Assembly (NCBI GenBank): GCA_000697665.1 | Contig: KL197717.1 | Location: 187,325-251,324, forward strand | Reading direction: 5' to 3' | DNA: 64,000 bases | Origin: Jaapia argillacea MUCL 33604 | Taxonomy: Eukaryota > Basidiomycota > Agaricomycetes > Jaapiales > Jaapiaceae | Shown: one piece after another, positions 47,241 through 57,707 of the stretch | Numbering within the stretch: position 1 is the stretch's first letter | Layout of the letters: the number at the start of each line of letters is the position of its first letter | Notes under the pieces: generated by a model | Told to the model about the DNA's origin: nothing | The model's input: only the letters and a program-made list of their open reading frames with translations | Databases searched by the model: none | Position numbers and translations under genes: made by a program

Positions 47241-47886
47241 GTTTGAAAGTGGCTGGTGACACCGAAGCTGGGAATAAGTAGTGGTCAGTGATATCACTCA
47301 ATCACCGTCTTCAGAGCAATGCGTGAAGTTTCAAGACAATCAGTAGGCCAGAACTCGACAGGCTACAGTTCTTCAGAATGGGTTGAGAGTAAGGAAAGTT
47401 GAATGCCACCAATATCGAGACACGACTTGTCACGGTCACGTTGCCTTAGCACGCGATCATCAGACAACTGACCACAAATCAACGCAGGCGAGACGACGCA
47501 GAGGACGGATCGTTCATGAACATACTACGGATACTGCGCCTAGGATCGTAGCAACATGGGCTCGAGTCTGTACTCCCTTCGATTCCGTAGGTAACACCAA
47601 CACTGAAGTGGAGGGTTCGAAGTGCAAAACAATGACAACGAATCCGGCGTGACCAGGTTCACGATTCCCTCATCCAGTATCGGCGCCGTAGGTCCAGGCG
47701 GTGCTCACCACGTTGATGTAAGCCGGCCAGGTCGAAACTTCCCGCCTTGCACGTGTTAAGTTAAAGAATGCAATGTCATCAGGCCATCATGATGCCATAC
47801 TACCAAGTAAGCTGCCCCGGGCGGGGGTACCTCGATTCTCGAATATACAATTCCTTGCAGACATGTGAGGTTGAACTGAGGTAAAG
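47241..47886. other. Intergenic region between family copies A and B
   Basis: No gene or clear repeat seen. Confidence 0.4.
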
Positions 47887-49070
47887 CTATGCGGGTTGTT
47901 CATCATAGATCCGAGTTTCCCACCCAGGAGGCATGAGATGCCCCCACTTTTCCAAAAGGGCTTTCGCTTTGGCTCGTATTATTTCTGACGTAGGGAACTC
48001 GGGCCCGTCAACGAGATATTTGAGGAACGTCATCACATGGTAGCGCCGATAGACCTTTCGATGAGAACGTCCAACAAGGAGTGAGGACAGCGAACCGACC
48101 TCGAGCAGATCACCCGTGATTTTTTGTTCGGAGGGAAAGAGGTACTGTGCCTCTGCATCCGCCAATTTATCCAACAGTTCTTCGCCGCGCTTGACATCCT
48201 CCTACAGAGAAAAGCATTGAGATTGTCTGGTTGATGGCTGCAACCCCACCACACTTACCTGAGCGATGTCGGCGTCGTCCTGAGAGTTTGAGAGCATATC
48301 ATCAAGCGCTTCCAGGAGGCTAGATACTCTGGATAATTCCGAAACTAAGAACCCCAAGTATACTGAGCGAGATCTTTCATCAGGGCGGTATTGAACTCAC
48401 CGGACAGCCAAAACCAAAAGGCCTCATAACCCCGTGCCCTCGCCCTAGCATATAAACCCCGCTTCTTCTTCGGCGCTGATATAGCGTCCACAAGCAGAGA
48501 GAGACCCAGAACCTTCATAACCTTCTTCGTCTCCTTGTCCGAGGTTTCCATTGTGTAACGCCATTGACCTTCGATCAAGACCAGCAACAGGTAACGCGCA
48601 AGGACACTCTCAGGATTTGAGCCAGCCACAGACTGAGGATCTGTAGCATCCAGGGCTAAGTTGAAAGCCGTTCCTGAATCCTCGTCGCGTGGATCAAGAT
48701 CGTGAACCTCTTCGTATTTTTTACGAAGCGAAGCCACGCGTTCGAAGGGGTTGCAAGAGAGGCTATCAAATTAAATATAACCGATAGGTCATTGTGGAAA
48801 AAAACCTGAATGGGGAGAGATATACCTTCCTTGAGGGTCCAAGTCGACCAGAAATACATCAATGATCACCTTGAGGGTGATTTCCCGGAGCTGGCGACAA
48901 CAGTGGAGCAGCGACAACACAGGGTTCGTCTGACCGAGGAGACTGGGCTCAACGATGGCGTGGTCAATATATTCCGTGGTGATATCTGCGACTACTTCGT
49001 AGAGGAGCTCGGGGGGCAAAGGGACGAGGTTCATGGGGCGAGATAAAAACGCGTCGTGTTCTCGATTCAT
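47887..49070 (-). CDS. Orphan LPPE/EYID family, copy B
   Basis: Starts MNREHDAFLSRPMNLVPL with LPPELLYEVVADITTEYIDH, NPVLSLLHCCRQLREITLKV and IIDVFLVDLDPQGR before the first intron. Exon 2 begins at SLSCNPFERVASLRKKYEEV. Then LARYLLLVLIEGQWRYTMET, GYEAFWFWLSGEF, DVKRGEELLDKLADAEAQYL and the C-terminal helix KALLEKWGHLMPPGWETRIY. The protein is all-helical by composition with no signal peptide, no membrane segment and no catalytic motif. The first 70 residues look like a diverged F-box (LPPELLYEV...SLL--CRQLREI), which is inference. It is a near twin of copy A. Confidence 0.75.
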
Positions 49071-49687
49071 GAGAGTGGCTGGTGACAGAAGCTGGGGGAA
49101 AATGGTCAGCAATATCGCCCGATCATCGTTCACAAAAACCAGAAAGTCTGACTCGCTAGGGTTCTTGCTACGGACCGATCGCCACATAGCGATAGCAAAT
49201 GGCATATCTCTACCTGGGCTTTGCGTGGCTCGCTTGTCTCCCCCATGGAGTTTCGCCACCAGTCTCCTGTCGTAGTCGTTTGCTACCCGGACACAACGAA
49301 CCCAGCCCACGGGCATCTTGCTCGCGCCCTTCGAGCTCAGTGAATTTCGTCCTCCTGCACCATGGGCTGCTACGCTGGATATCATTCCACACACCCTTCT
49401 GACTACATCCCCCGTAGTATCACTTAGTTCTATATTATTATTGACGAGTTTTGATTGGGACTTTGTTAGCTATTTGACTGCACTATGTGGCATGGATGGA
49501 TAAAATGTATGCTACGGATTTGGAGACATTGAATCAAATTTCAGCCTACTCGGGGACAGTACATTCACAGAAAAGTAAAAGGTGACATTATGTAAGGATT
49601 CATGGGGGGTGGATACAGCAGTGTTACAAGTGGCAGGTAGGGGGTAGAGTGAAGGGGAAAGGAGGTGGGAGAGATGGAAAGAGATGG
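49071..49687. other. Intergenic region before the assembly gap
   Basis: No gene recognised. It becomes purine-rich (GGGAAAGGAGG type) towards the gap. Confidence 0.4.
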
Positions 49688-50144
49688 NNNNNNNNNNNNN
49701 NNNNNNNNNNNNNNNNNNNNNNNNNNNNNNNNNNNNNNNNNNNNNNNNNNNNNNNNNNNNNNNNNNNNNNNNNNNNNNNNNNNNNNNNNNNNNNNNNNNN
49801 NNNNNNNNNNNNNNNNNNNNNNNNNNNNNNNNNNNNNNNNNNNNNNNNNNNNNNNNNNNNNNNNNNNNNNNNNNNNNNNNNNNNNNNNNNNNNNNNNNNN
49901 NNNNNNNNNNNNNNNNNNNNNNNNNNNNNNNNNNNNNNNNNNNNNNNNNNNNNNNNNNNNNNNNNNNNNNNNNNNNNNNNNNNNNNNNNNNNNNNNNNNN
50001 NNNNNNNNNNNNNNNNNNNNNNNNNNNNNNNNNNNNNNNNNNNNNNNNNNNNNNNNNNNNNNNNNNNNNNNNNNNNNNNNNNNNNNNNNNNNNNNNNNNN
50101 NNNNNNNNNNNNNNNNNNNNNNNNNNNNNNNNNNNNNNNNNNNN
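49688..50144. other. Assembly gap (457 N)
   Basis: A run of N flanked on both sides by G/A-rich low-complexity sequence, which probably explains the failed assembly. Reading frames that cross it mean nothing. Confidence 0.98.
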
Positions 50145-50661
50145 AAGAGGGGGGGGAAGAGGCAGGATAGGGGGTGGGATGGTAGGTGGCCTGGAAGAGA
50201 GATGTGGTCAACATGACTCCAAGTGATTAATGTAAGGGAAAGGGAGAAGATGCCAAGAATTCAAATGAGGGGAGGACGACTCACCTCCACCAGTTGTGAC
50301 ACAACGCTATCCCTGTCGTATCCCGCAGATAGATGGGTACCGGGGTTCATACGCCTCTCTTCTTCTCGCAGGTAGGGAGGGAGGTGGGTCGTCGTAGCCG
50401 AAAGCCGTCATATCCAGAAACCTGCTGGATGGCAGGTGAGAGAATGAGGAGCGGAAACGACGACGGCTGTTGCTTTCCACTCCTGGCAGCACCATGGGTT
50501 GGAGGAAAGGAGGAACTTACAATGCAGGGCGTCATTGTGGGGAGAGGAAGAGTGATAGGTGAAAGGTCACGCGTGTTGATGACTTCGTAGTCACTACATA
50601 TTAGCTGGTAAACTTCGAAGTTTATGTGTAGCTCGAAGCTTTGGCCATTGAGCGTTAAGAG

Positions 50662-50774
50662 GTAGCAAATCGCCACCCCGCATGAGCTGTGGCAGATCGC
50701 CAGCTCAGCGCCATCCGTGGCGATTCGCCCTTTGCTACTTGCTACTTGCTACGTGGCAACTCTCCACGTAGCAA
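50662..50774. repeat. Cluster of nested palindromes
   Basis: Inverted arms GTAGCAAATCGCCAC (50662-50676) and GTGGCGATTCGCCCTTTGCTAC (50717-50738) enclose a smaller palindrome with GAGCTG ends (about 50684-50706). Directly after, TTGCTACGTGG (50746-50756) and CCACGTAGCAA (50764-50774) form a perfect 11-bp stem with a 7-base loop. All share TTGCTAC/GTAGCAA. It may be a miniature inverted element or a fold in an RNA. Confidence 0.6.
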
Positions 50775-50922
50775 GGTTCCCCGCGGGTCGTATGTTCTCA
50801 CAAAAACAGGCTTTAAGCCGCGAGAAAGTATGTCAGTTAGAAATGGGTCCGATGCAGTCAGATGAAGAGGGGAGAGTGCGGTCACATAGCTGGAACACGA
50901 CCCGTCACGATCACGTTACATG

Positions 50923-51520
50923 TAACGTGTTGCACCCCCAAGTCGGACACACCGAGATGTCGGACACTGGGCTCCTGCTCGCGCGGGGGTCGTTGAACAG
51001 ATCTGTAAATTCATGTATGCCATCTTTAGGGTGCCTCAATTCATCCTACAGGAGGAATAAGCACACAGGACATTGCATCCCTCACAATAAATCATGCCCA
51101 TCGGGAGGACATGGTCTGCCATGTGGTTCGGCATTTTCCGAGCCGCGCCCCCCGCCACCGACAGCGACAACGAGTTTCCCTCAGAATGAGGACGTCTCAG
51201 GATGGTCTACCCACCCAGGCACCCGTGGATATGTATTAGAGACATAGTTGTGTGCTGAATTGGTGGGGCCGTCAAATATCATAACTTCATTTTGCTTTGT
51301 CCGACTTCCCGGTGCCCACATGGCCTTGTGGCCGAAAATGCCCCGGACATGCAGCGACCACAGATTTATTTGTACGATGGTTGGAACTAATTCCCGTTGG
51401 TGAGGCACAGAAAGGATACAAGAAAACTAGATTATCAAAAAAGTACTCGAAAATGTGGTCTGTAGCTGGAGGTGTGCATCCATCAGTAAAATGTGTCCGA
51501 CTTGGGGGTGCAACACGTTA
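50923..51520. mobile_element. 598-bp MITE with perfect 29-bp inverted repeats
   Basis: The ends 50923-50951 and 51492-51520 are exact reverse complements over 29 bases (TAACGTGTTGCACCCCCAAG...). The outermost TA on both sides fits a TA target duplication, so the element proper would be 594 bp with 27-bp repeats starting ACGTGTTGCACC. TA duplication points to the Tc1/mariner-pogo superfamily. Inside are partial copies of the GTCGGACA part of the repeat (50957, 51298). No transposase is encoded, so it is non-autonomous. Perfect ends suggest recent movement. Confidence 0.85.
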
Positions 51521-51669
51521 ACACGGCTGACTGCTTAGTACTTGCTGAGTTCATGGGTGGGCAAACTTGCCAGGGCTCAATACAGTCATAGGCGTATCCG
51601 CAATCTATACATTAACATTTATCTAGAGATGCACACTGAGTGGCTCTTACGACTTTTAGCAACTACGAT

Positions 51670-52824
51670 TCACTCGGAATCGTATGATCTCGATGGGTCC
51701 CATAGGCTCAGGAGTTGGTTAGCACGTTCCTGCAAGTTAGCCAAGCCAAACTTTGTCGCCTTGCACACCACATCTTCTAAGATGTCAAGCACACCCGTAG
51801 CGTACTGTTAGATAGTCAGTAGTTAATATAATGCAGTCAGCTCCCGCCACACGAGTAAGCTGACGGCCGTACCTCGAACATCTCGACTGTGACATCAAAT
51901 GATGCATCCGGCGCTATCTCAACTAAAATTGCGCGACAACGTGGGCCAACCGAGGCTAGATGTTCAAGGGATTGCTCGAGCAGCTCAACGCCATCCTATC
52001 CAAAGGGTAAAATGTGTTGTACATTTGAATAGAGGATAGCGACGAACCAATCAATGGGCTTACATTGTCAATATGAGAGGCCTCATGATAATTGTCGAAC
52101 TCTTCCTCCAGGTCTTGCGCCGAAAGGCGCAGGGACGTGACTGGACAGGTACATCAGCCTTAGTTAACGTCAATCCCCATAACGAGCTCACCCATGGCCC
52201 AAAAAACCATCGAACACCTGGATCTTACCGACACCGTCTCAAACAATGCCCATCTGCCTGGTGGAGATTGTATGGCGAGTGCAAACACCGTCCACGATGC
52301 AGGATCGTTGATCAGACTGATGTTGTCCCAGTCAGGCTGAGCGAGCGTGTGCTGGCAAAAGCCCTCGCAGAAGGCCAAGTTCTCATAAGCATTGAGAATC
52401 GACGAACGATCGGAGCCGGTTGGAGAGAAGGGGGTAAAGGTATCCTTGCACCAGGCAATGAATGCCGTCAAGCTCCTCGAGGGCGTGTAGACTCGTAGAT
52501 GAAGGGCTCTCCGGTATGCAACGCGTATCTCATCAAGAAGGCGGAAGGGGTTCGAAGGGAGACTGTATCGGCAAGGGTGTCAGTACATACTGAGCACTGA
52601 GCTGAACCAAAGAAAGATGCTCACCTTCCATCGAGGTTTCGTTTGAATTGAAAGGCATCGCAGATGACTTTCATGGTCACCTCTCGAATCTGGTGAGATA
52701 CCTGAAGCAAAGCCAGTACGTCGTTCTGGTCCTTGGGAGGCGGGTAGGGCTCGGTGATGGTTTCATCGATATATTCAGTGACTACCTTGGCAGTAATTTC
52801 GTATAGAATTTCTGAAGGCAACAT
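51670..52824 (-). CDS. Orphan LPPE/EYID family, copy C
   Basis: Starts at MLPSEILYEITAKVVTEYID (52824; the frame stays open to an ATG at 53004, which adds 60 residues unlike the other copies). Exon 1 ends VICDAFQFKRNLDG at a donor shared by the family. Exon 2 starts SLPSNPFRLLDEIRVAYRRA, and has WTVFALAIQSPPGRWALFET. Later short exons read TSLRLSAQDLEEEFDNYHEA, DGVELLEQSLEHLASVGP and YATGVLDILEDVVCKATKFG, ending ANQLLSLWDPSRSYDSE. Same layout as B but diverged. Function unknown. Confidence 0.65.
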
Positions 52825-53320
52825 GAGTTGGCCAGTCGATGGATACTTTACCAGATATGTAGGCAGGAGGATAGAGAGCTGAGAGCAAGCCGTGGAGAGC
52901 GGCGAGGCAAACCGACCATGATATGTATGGCCACAAAGGACGGGAGTGACAAATTGAAAGAGACCAATGATTGATAACTCGTGCATGTGCACTCTGACCA
53001 GCAAAGAGACAGCTTAGTACCATGGCTGATTGTCGTGCAAAGAAACGATTGTGTGAGGACAAAGAAAATCGCACGTCGCTTTTGCAATACCCGTCCCGAT
53101 TTCCCGTCGCACCGCGGTTAATTGAATGGTGGATGTCGGACTCCTTGGAGAGATAGATAGATGCACGGCGTGGTCCCAGTGACACATGCGAAAGGTCACC
53201 GGTTACCTGGGGCAGGGCCCTGACCCAAAAATAAACGAAGGTCTGAGTAGATGAATACAGCTGAAAGCTACAAATGTGGTAGGGATACAGTGCCAATACA
53301 ATGCCCAGCTATTCCGTCGT
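52825..53320. other. Region between copy C and the secreted-protein gene
   Basis: No independent gene recognised; the upstream in-frame extension of copy C falls here. Confidence 0.4.
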
Positions 53321-54116
53321 TCATGGGAACGTCAAGATGTACGCCTTCGTTGCCTGCTCCCAGCTACAGTCTGGCAACCCATTCGTTGTCCCATCCCCAT
53401 TCCCTCCACACATCTTCTCCAACTGAGGACCAAGCGACTTGAGGATGACTTGTAGCTGACTTTTGACGTCGGCCGAGCGTCTATTCTTCAAAAACTTGGA
53501 GTAGTCGTTGCCGATCAATGAACCACGAGGAATGAACCTCTTGAACATCCTAGGCGGCGGGTTAGTTGTGTGTTCCAAAACGGTTTGCTCGATTTCCTTG
53601 TAGGTCTCGGATCCAGGCTTAACAAGATTTTCGAGCATATGGAGCGTAGTGTTGTAGGCGATGTACCGAAGCTTCCCATAAAAGTGGACAAGTGAACCTG
53701 GAGTCCCGCAGACGACAGGGCAGTTGGGGTTGGGGCAGCCAGGAGGGTTGATGGTGAAGTCCGGGGGCAGTTGACATTTCCCGTGGAAGTACGACGGAAA
53801 GATGGCTGTTTCGAGCGCCGAAGAGATTTCAGAGTTGTAGGTTGCTTGCACGGGTTGCAGGAAGTACGTGACTGTTGGGGGTTGCGCGGTTGGTGGGACC
53901 AGCTGGTTGATTTGATTCCCCTATTGACGGCTCGATTGAAGAAAAAGAAATTTGAGTAGGCAAGTAACTCACGATATTTGTGAGGAGGGTTTGGATGGGC
54001 AAAGCGTAATTGTCAATCCATCGTTGTGTGACGCCATCCATGCAATCCTTTTCGCAAGCAAGCACAGCGACCGGCGCCATGAGAAGGGGTATAAAGGACA
54101 GAGCTTGGAAGAACAT
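53321..54116 (-). CDS. Secreted eight-cysteine protein, 247 aa
   Basis: Two exons, 54116-53973 and 53920-53321, joined LLTNI/GNQINQLVPP. Residues 1-20 are a signal peptide (MFFQALSFIPLLMAPVAVLA), cut before CEKDCMDGVTQRW. The mature chain has eight cysteines: CEKDC, one in GKCQLPP, a GCPNPNCPVVCG cluster, MCGG and PDCSW. An even count suggests four disulfides. It resembles a family of secreted agaricomycete proteins that start C-x3-C near a GVTxxW/F motif (remembered, not checked). No enzyme motif is present. It starts 171 bp from copy D on the other strand, so the two may share a promoter. Confidence 0.8.
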
Positions 54117-54287
54117 GATACAGGTTTTTACAGGAAATTTAGGAAGAATGAGCGAGCTAGATATGCTTGGGGATAGCGGAGATGGTGGTCAAGTTCAAGT
54201 TCAAGTTCAGTTCTGACTTTAAACTCCGCGACGCGTTCGAAAAGGCGACTCTGAGTCTCCGTCGGACCGTTAGGTTCATCTCTCTCC

Positions 54288-55638
54288 ATGGTCTTGTCTC
54301 GTCTGATATCTCGAATTCTAGATAGCCCACCATTCTGGTTATTCAACTATCAAGATAACCCGCGCTCTCCACCCTCCGTCCAGGAGGAGGTAAACTCGCT
54401 GTCGTCCACTACGAGATCTCCAAATATCGCTGCTCTGCCAGGCTGCAACAGTATGGTCTTGCCTCCGGAGCTTCTTCACGATGTTGTAGCCGAAGTCGTC
54501 GCTGAATACATCGATCGGACTATAGCAGAGCCTAACGGAGTCTCGAATGATCTTTTGGCTCTGCTCCAAGTGTCACATCAGATCCGAGAAGCCACTCTGA
54601 AAGTTGTTTGTGATGCCTTCACGTTTGAACGAAATCCTAATGGAAGGTGAAAGTTCTGTTCTCTTTCCAGTATTAACGCCCCTCATCTCTGTCTCTTTTT
54701 AGCCTCCCTTCGAATCCGTTCAATTTGATCGCGGCCATGCGGAAGAATTATCAGGATTCTGATGCACACAATGAAAAGAATGGGAGTATGCTCTGTGAAT
54801 CATGCTCAAGAGCGAAATCTGCATCGGACGATGTAACTCTCCTCGACCAATACCAGCTCCTGGTAATGGGACAATGTTACTGGCAATTTATGATGGGCTT
54901 GCCAGAGTGGGAGGACCAGAGGCTGCTGAAATTAGGTTATGAGATAGTCGCTATGGCCCTATTCGTTCCGCCTGGGAGACTCATTCTGCACAGCAGAGTG
55001 ACGGCCAGAGCTCGGAATATTCTTGCGTTTTGGGTGTTGGGTAAGCGAATCGAACTGCAAGTCTGCACCTCAAGACATTTGGCTTATCGTTGGCAGTCGC
55101 ATACTTGCGGCTCAATTGCCTGGAGCTGAACAGGCTAACGGTGGAGTTCAGTAATTGTGACACCGAAGATGAACTCGATCCGGTACGTCCTGTACTGACC
55201 GCCACGCTCCCCTCAGTTGTGGATTTATCAAATTTTTCGATTGTATAGGGAAATGTTAAGCGTGCCGAAGAGGTCCTTAAGACGTTGGAGAAGAGTGAGG
55301 CCAGATGCTCCCAACAACTGGAAAGAGTAGCGATCAGCTCATGGCAGGTCAAGATCACAAAGAAAATTCTTGAGGTATTTTGTCTTGCTGATCAAACTGG
55401 CTTACGAGCCTCCTCACACCACTCCGAGCTCGCAGATGTTGGTACCGCACTTATATACGTCGAGGCAAGGTGCAGGCTCCCCGCTCTGGAGAGAGTCTGC
55501 GATGGAGCCATGCAACTCACGGACTTATGGGGTCAGATGCTATGGGAGGACGAAGATAGTGCTCCATTTCGCTGGGTGCCGCGGAGAGGGTTGGTCTTAT
55601 CCTCACAAGTCCATGTTCTGGGTGCCGGCGATGTATGA
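54288..55638 (+). CDS. Orphan LPPE/EYID family, copy D (opposite strand)
   Basis: The only plus-strand copy. The first in-frame ATG is 54288; a start at 54453 (MVLPPELLHDV) would fit the other copies better. Exon 1 has LPPELLHDVVAEVVAEYIDR, LALLQVSHQIREATLKVVCD and FERNPNG before the donor. Exon 2 starts SLPSNPFNLIAAMRKNYQDS. Later: LVMGQCYWQFMMGLPEWEDQ, RARNILAFWVLG, then VAYLRLNCLELNRLTVEFSN and LKTLEKSEARCSQQLERVAI. It ends VLSSQVHVLGAGDV. The C-terminal helix is less like A, B, E and F. Function unknown. Confidence 0.68.
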
Positions 55639-55863
55639 TTAGCTATAACCTAGTGTAGAATAAACCATGGATATGTATTAGTATCTAGTTCAGTTTCGAC
55701 TCGCCATTGAACAGTGTAAGGAAGCTTGTAGAGGGACGCTCAGTGAGAAATATCTACCCCGACAATCTGTCGGCTGTAGGGTCTTCATGACCAGAGTAGC
55801 GATGGCATGCGGGGGGTTCCAAAACATAGTAGCATGCTTCAGGACTCCACGAACCTAACGGGC

Positions 55864-57108
55864 TTAGGGAGCAGCGAAATGCAGATATGGTGGCCTGTGA
55901 TATCTCTCCCTCCACCCGTCGCTCATCAGAGGTGTCCACTGCTCTAACAATATCTGAACACGATGCTGAATAGGATCGATCAGCGGATTCGAAGGGACTA
56001 GCAAGATCTGCTCAAGCAGTGGTAGCGCTCGAGATTTCTGAGAAACAAGGAAGTTAAGGCTACGAGTGATGGGTGACGGACATAGGATGTTGGCGCCGTA
56101 CCTCAATCATTTCTCCTGTCAACTCCTGATGATTATCTGGCAGGACTTTCTCGAAGTTCTTCCAGAAGCTGCTCTCGAGCCGCGTAAGAATTGCACTGGC
56201 GGTAGCTATGTCTTCTGACTGAACCAGCAGTCCGGTCAGATCGTATGACAATTGAGTGTTGGGCAAGGAGATACTTCTATGTCAGCACAAAGAGCGACAG
56301 ACTCCACCCACACTGCCCGAAGGATCTCCAATTTCGTCGAATACTTCAACAGCTCGGACACTTTGTAGACAATGATAGGTGGGGATGAATCATAAGTGAC
56401 GGTACAGCACTGGCACGTACCGAGGTTGAAGAAAACCACCCTGTCCTTTCCTCTCTCCCTGACGTTGACATACAACGCTGTTCGTCCGCTGGGAATATCC
56501 ATCGCAGACAAGAAACCATCTGAACTCTTCTTAAAAAATCTCTCAGCTCCTGGAATTCCGTTGTACTCCACGGCGAGCGCCAAACGGTACTCCCCGAGAC
56601 CCAGGAAGAAATAATTGTAAAGGATGTTCCGGGAACCATCTCCGGGGCGGTGAAAAGGAAGTTTCTTGACATTGTCTTCAAAGGGTATAAAATTGGTTCC
56701 CGGGTGATATCTGCCGTCGAATGTCATAGCTGATTGGTAGAGACGGCGACTATACTTCAAAAATTCAAACGGATTTTCCGAGAGGCTAGTAGGTTCACCA
56801 AATAATCAATCATGCTGATCGTGATGGAAGGAACTACGCCAATAACAGAGCAGAGCGAACCTTCCGTCCGGTTCCCGTCTGAGGGAGAAGAAGTCGCAAA
56901 GAAGCAACAGAGTCACTTCGCGGAAGCGATGGTTAACTGCGAGTAGATGCTGAATGATGTTCTCCTCGGGGGTGGGGGATGATGGATCAGTGATGAACAA
57001 GTCGATGTATTGCGCGATAAGGCCGGTCAGGGTTTCGTACAGGAACTCGGGTGGTAGTTTGGAGTCCAAACCACTCCGCAACGCCTCTGGCGAATGAAGT
57101 TCGACCAT
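55864..57108 (-). CDS. Orphan LPPE/EYID family, copy E
   Basis: Starts MVELHSPEALRSGLDS with LPPEFLYETLTGLIAQYIDL, HLLAVNHRFREVTLLLLCDF and SLRREPDG before the family donor. Exon 2 begins SLSENPFEFLKYSRRLYQSA. Then YFFLGLGEYRLALAVEYNGI, MDIPSGRTALYVNVRERGKD, LTGLLVQSEDIATASAILTR, and a last exon ending LLEQWTPLMSDGWRERYHRP-PYLHFAAP. The end matches copy F (LLEKWTPLLAEGWEDRY-PPYL). Function unknown. Confidence 0.7.
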
Positions 57109-57707
57109 GATCTCCCAATGAGTGGTGTCAGACGAATCGATGAGACAACCACTGCTGGAGGGAGTATGACGGACAGTATTGTAGAAATGTCTGATGAATG
57201 CCCGTCAAAGGGACGTCCTTGGGGTGTTTGTTATACCTCTGCCACGTACTTGATCTGCCAGTGACTGTGTCGTGACTTCCCTTTGAGGCCCAGTGTCAGA
57301 GCCGGCGTAGTCAAGATGGATCGACAGATACGCGGCGTGAACGAGAAGAATGGACGGGAATGCACAGTGTGTAACGCCGATCAAGCTTCTTAGAGTATCA
57401 CGATAGCGAGCGTGACATTTTCAAGTGAGATTCCAACCGTTCAGCGCCATCAAATGTGTCGCATTTAAGTTCGCGAAATGCTCAACATGAAAATGGTATC
57501 GATCACGCAAGGCCCGAGTAGATATGCAAACACAATTTCACCTCCAGCCATTAATTATGAGGACAGGACCAGCTGAGAGTCCGACGCCTGATGATACTGG
57601 CACTCGTTTTTCGGAAGGGTCTTGAAGAAATCTGCAACAAGGCATGGATGGGTTGTCACGGTGGGGCGAGCAACAGAAACATGGGAAATAAGTGACCCCA
57701 TCAAGCT
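57109..57707. other. Intergenic region
   Basis: Between copy E and the kinase gene; no feature seen. Confidence 0.4.

Noticed and set aside
49624-50226. Open frames of about 180 codons across 49688-50144
   Set aside because: They consist almost wholly of N and are artefacts of the assembly gap.
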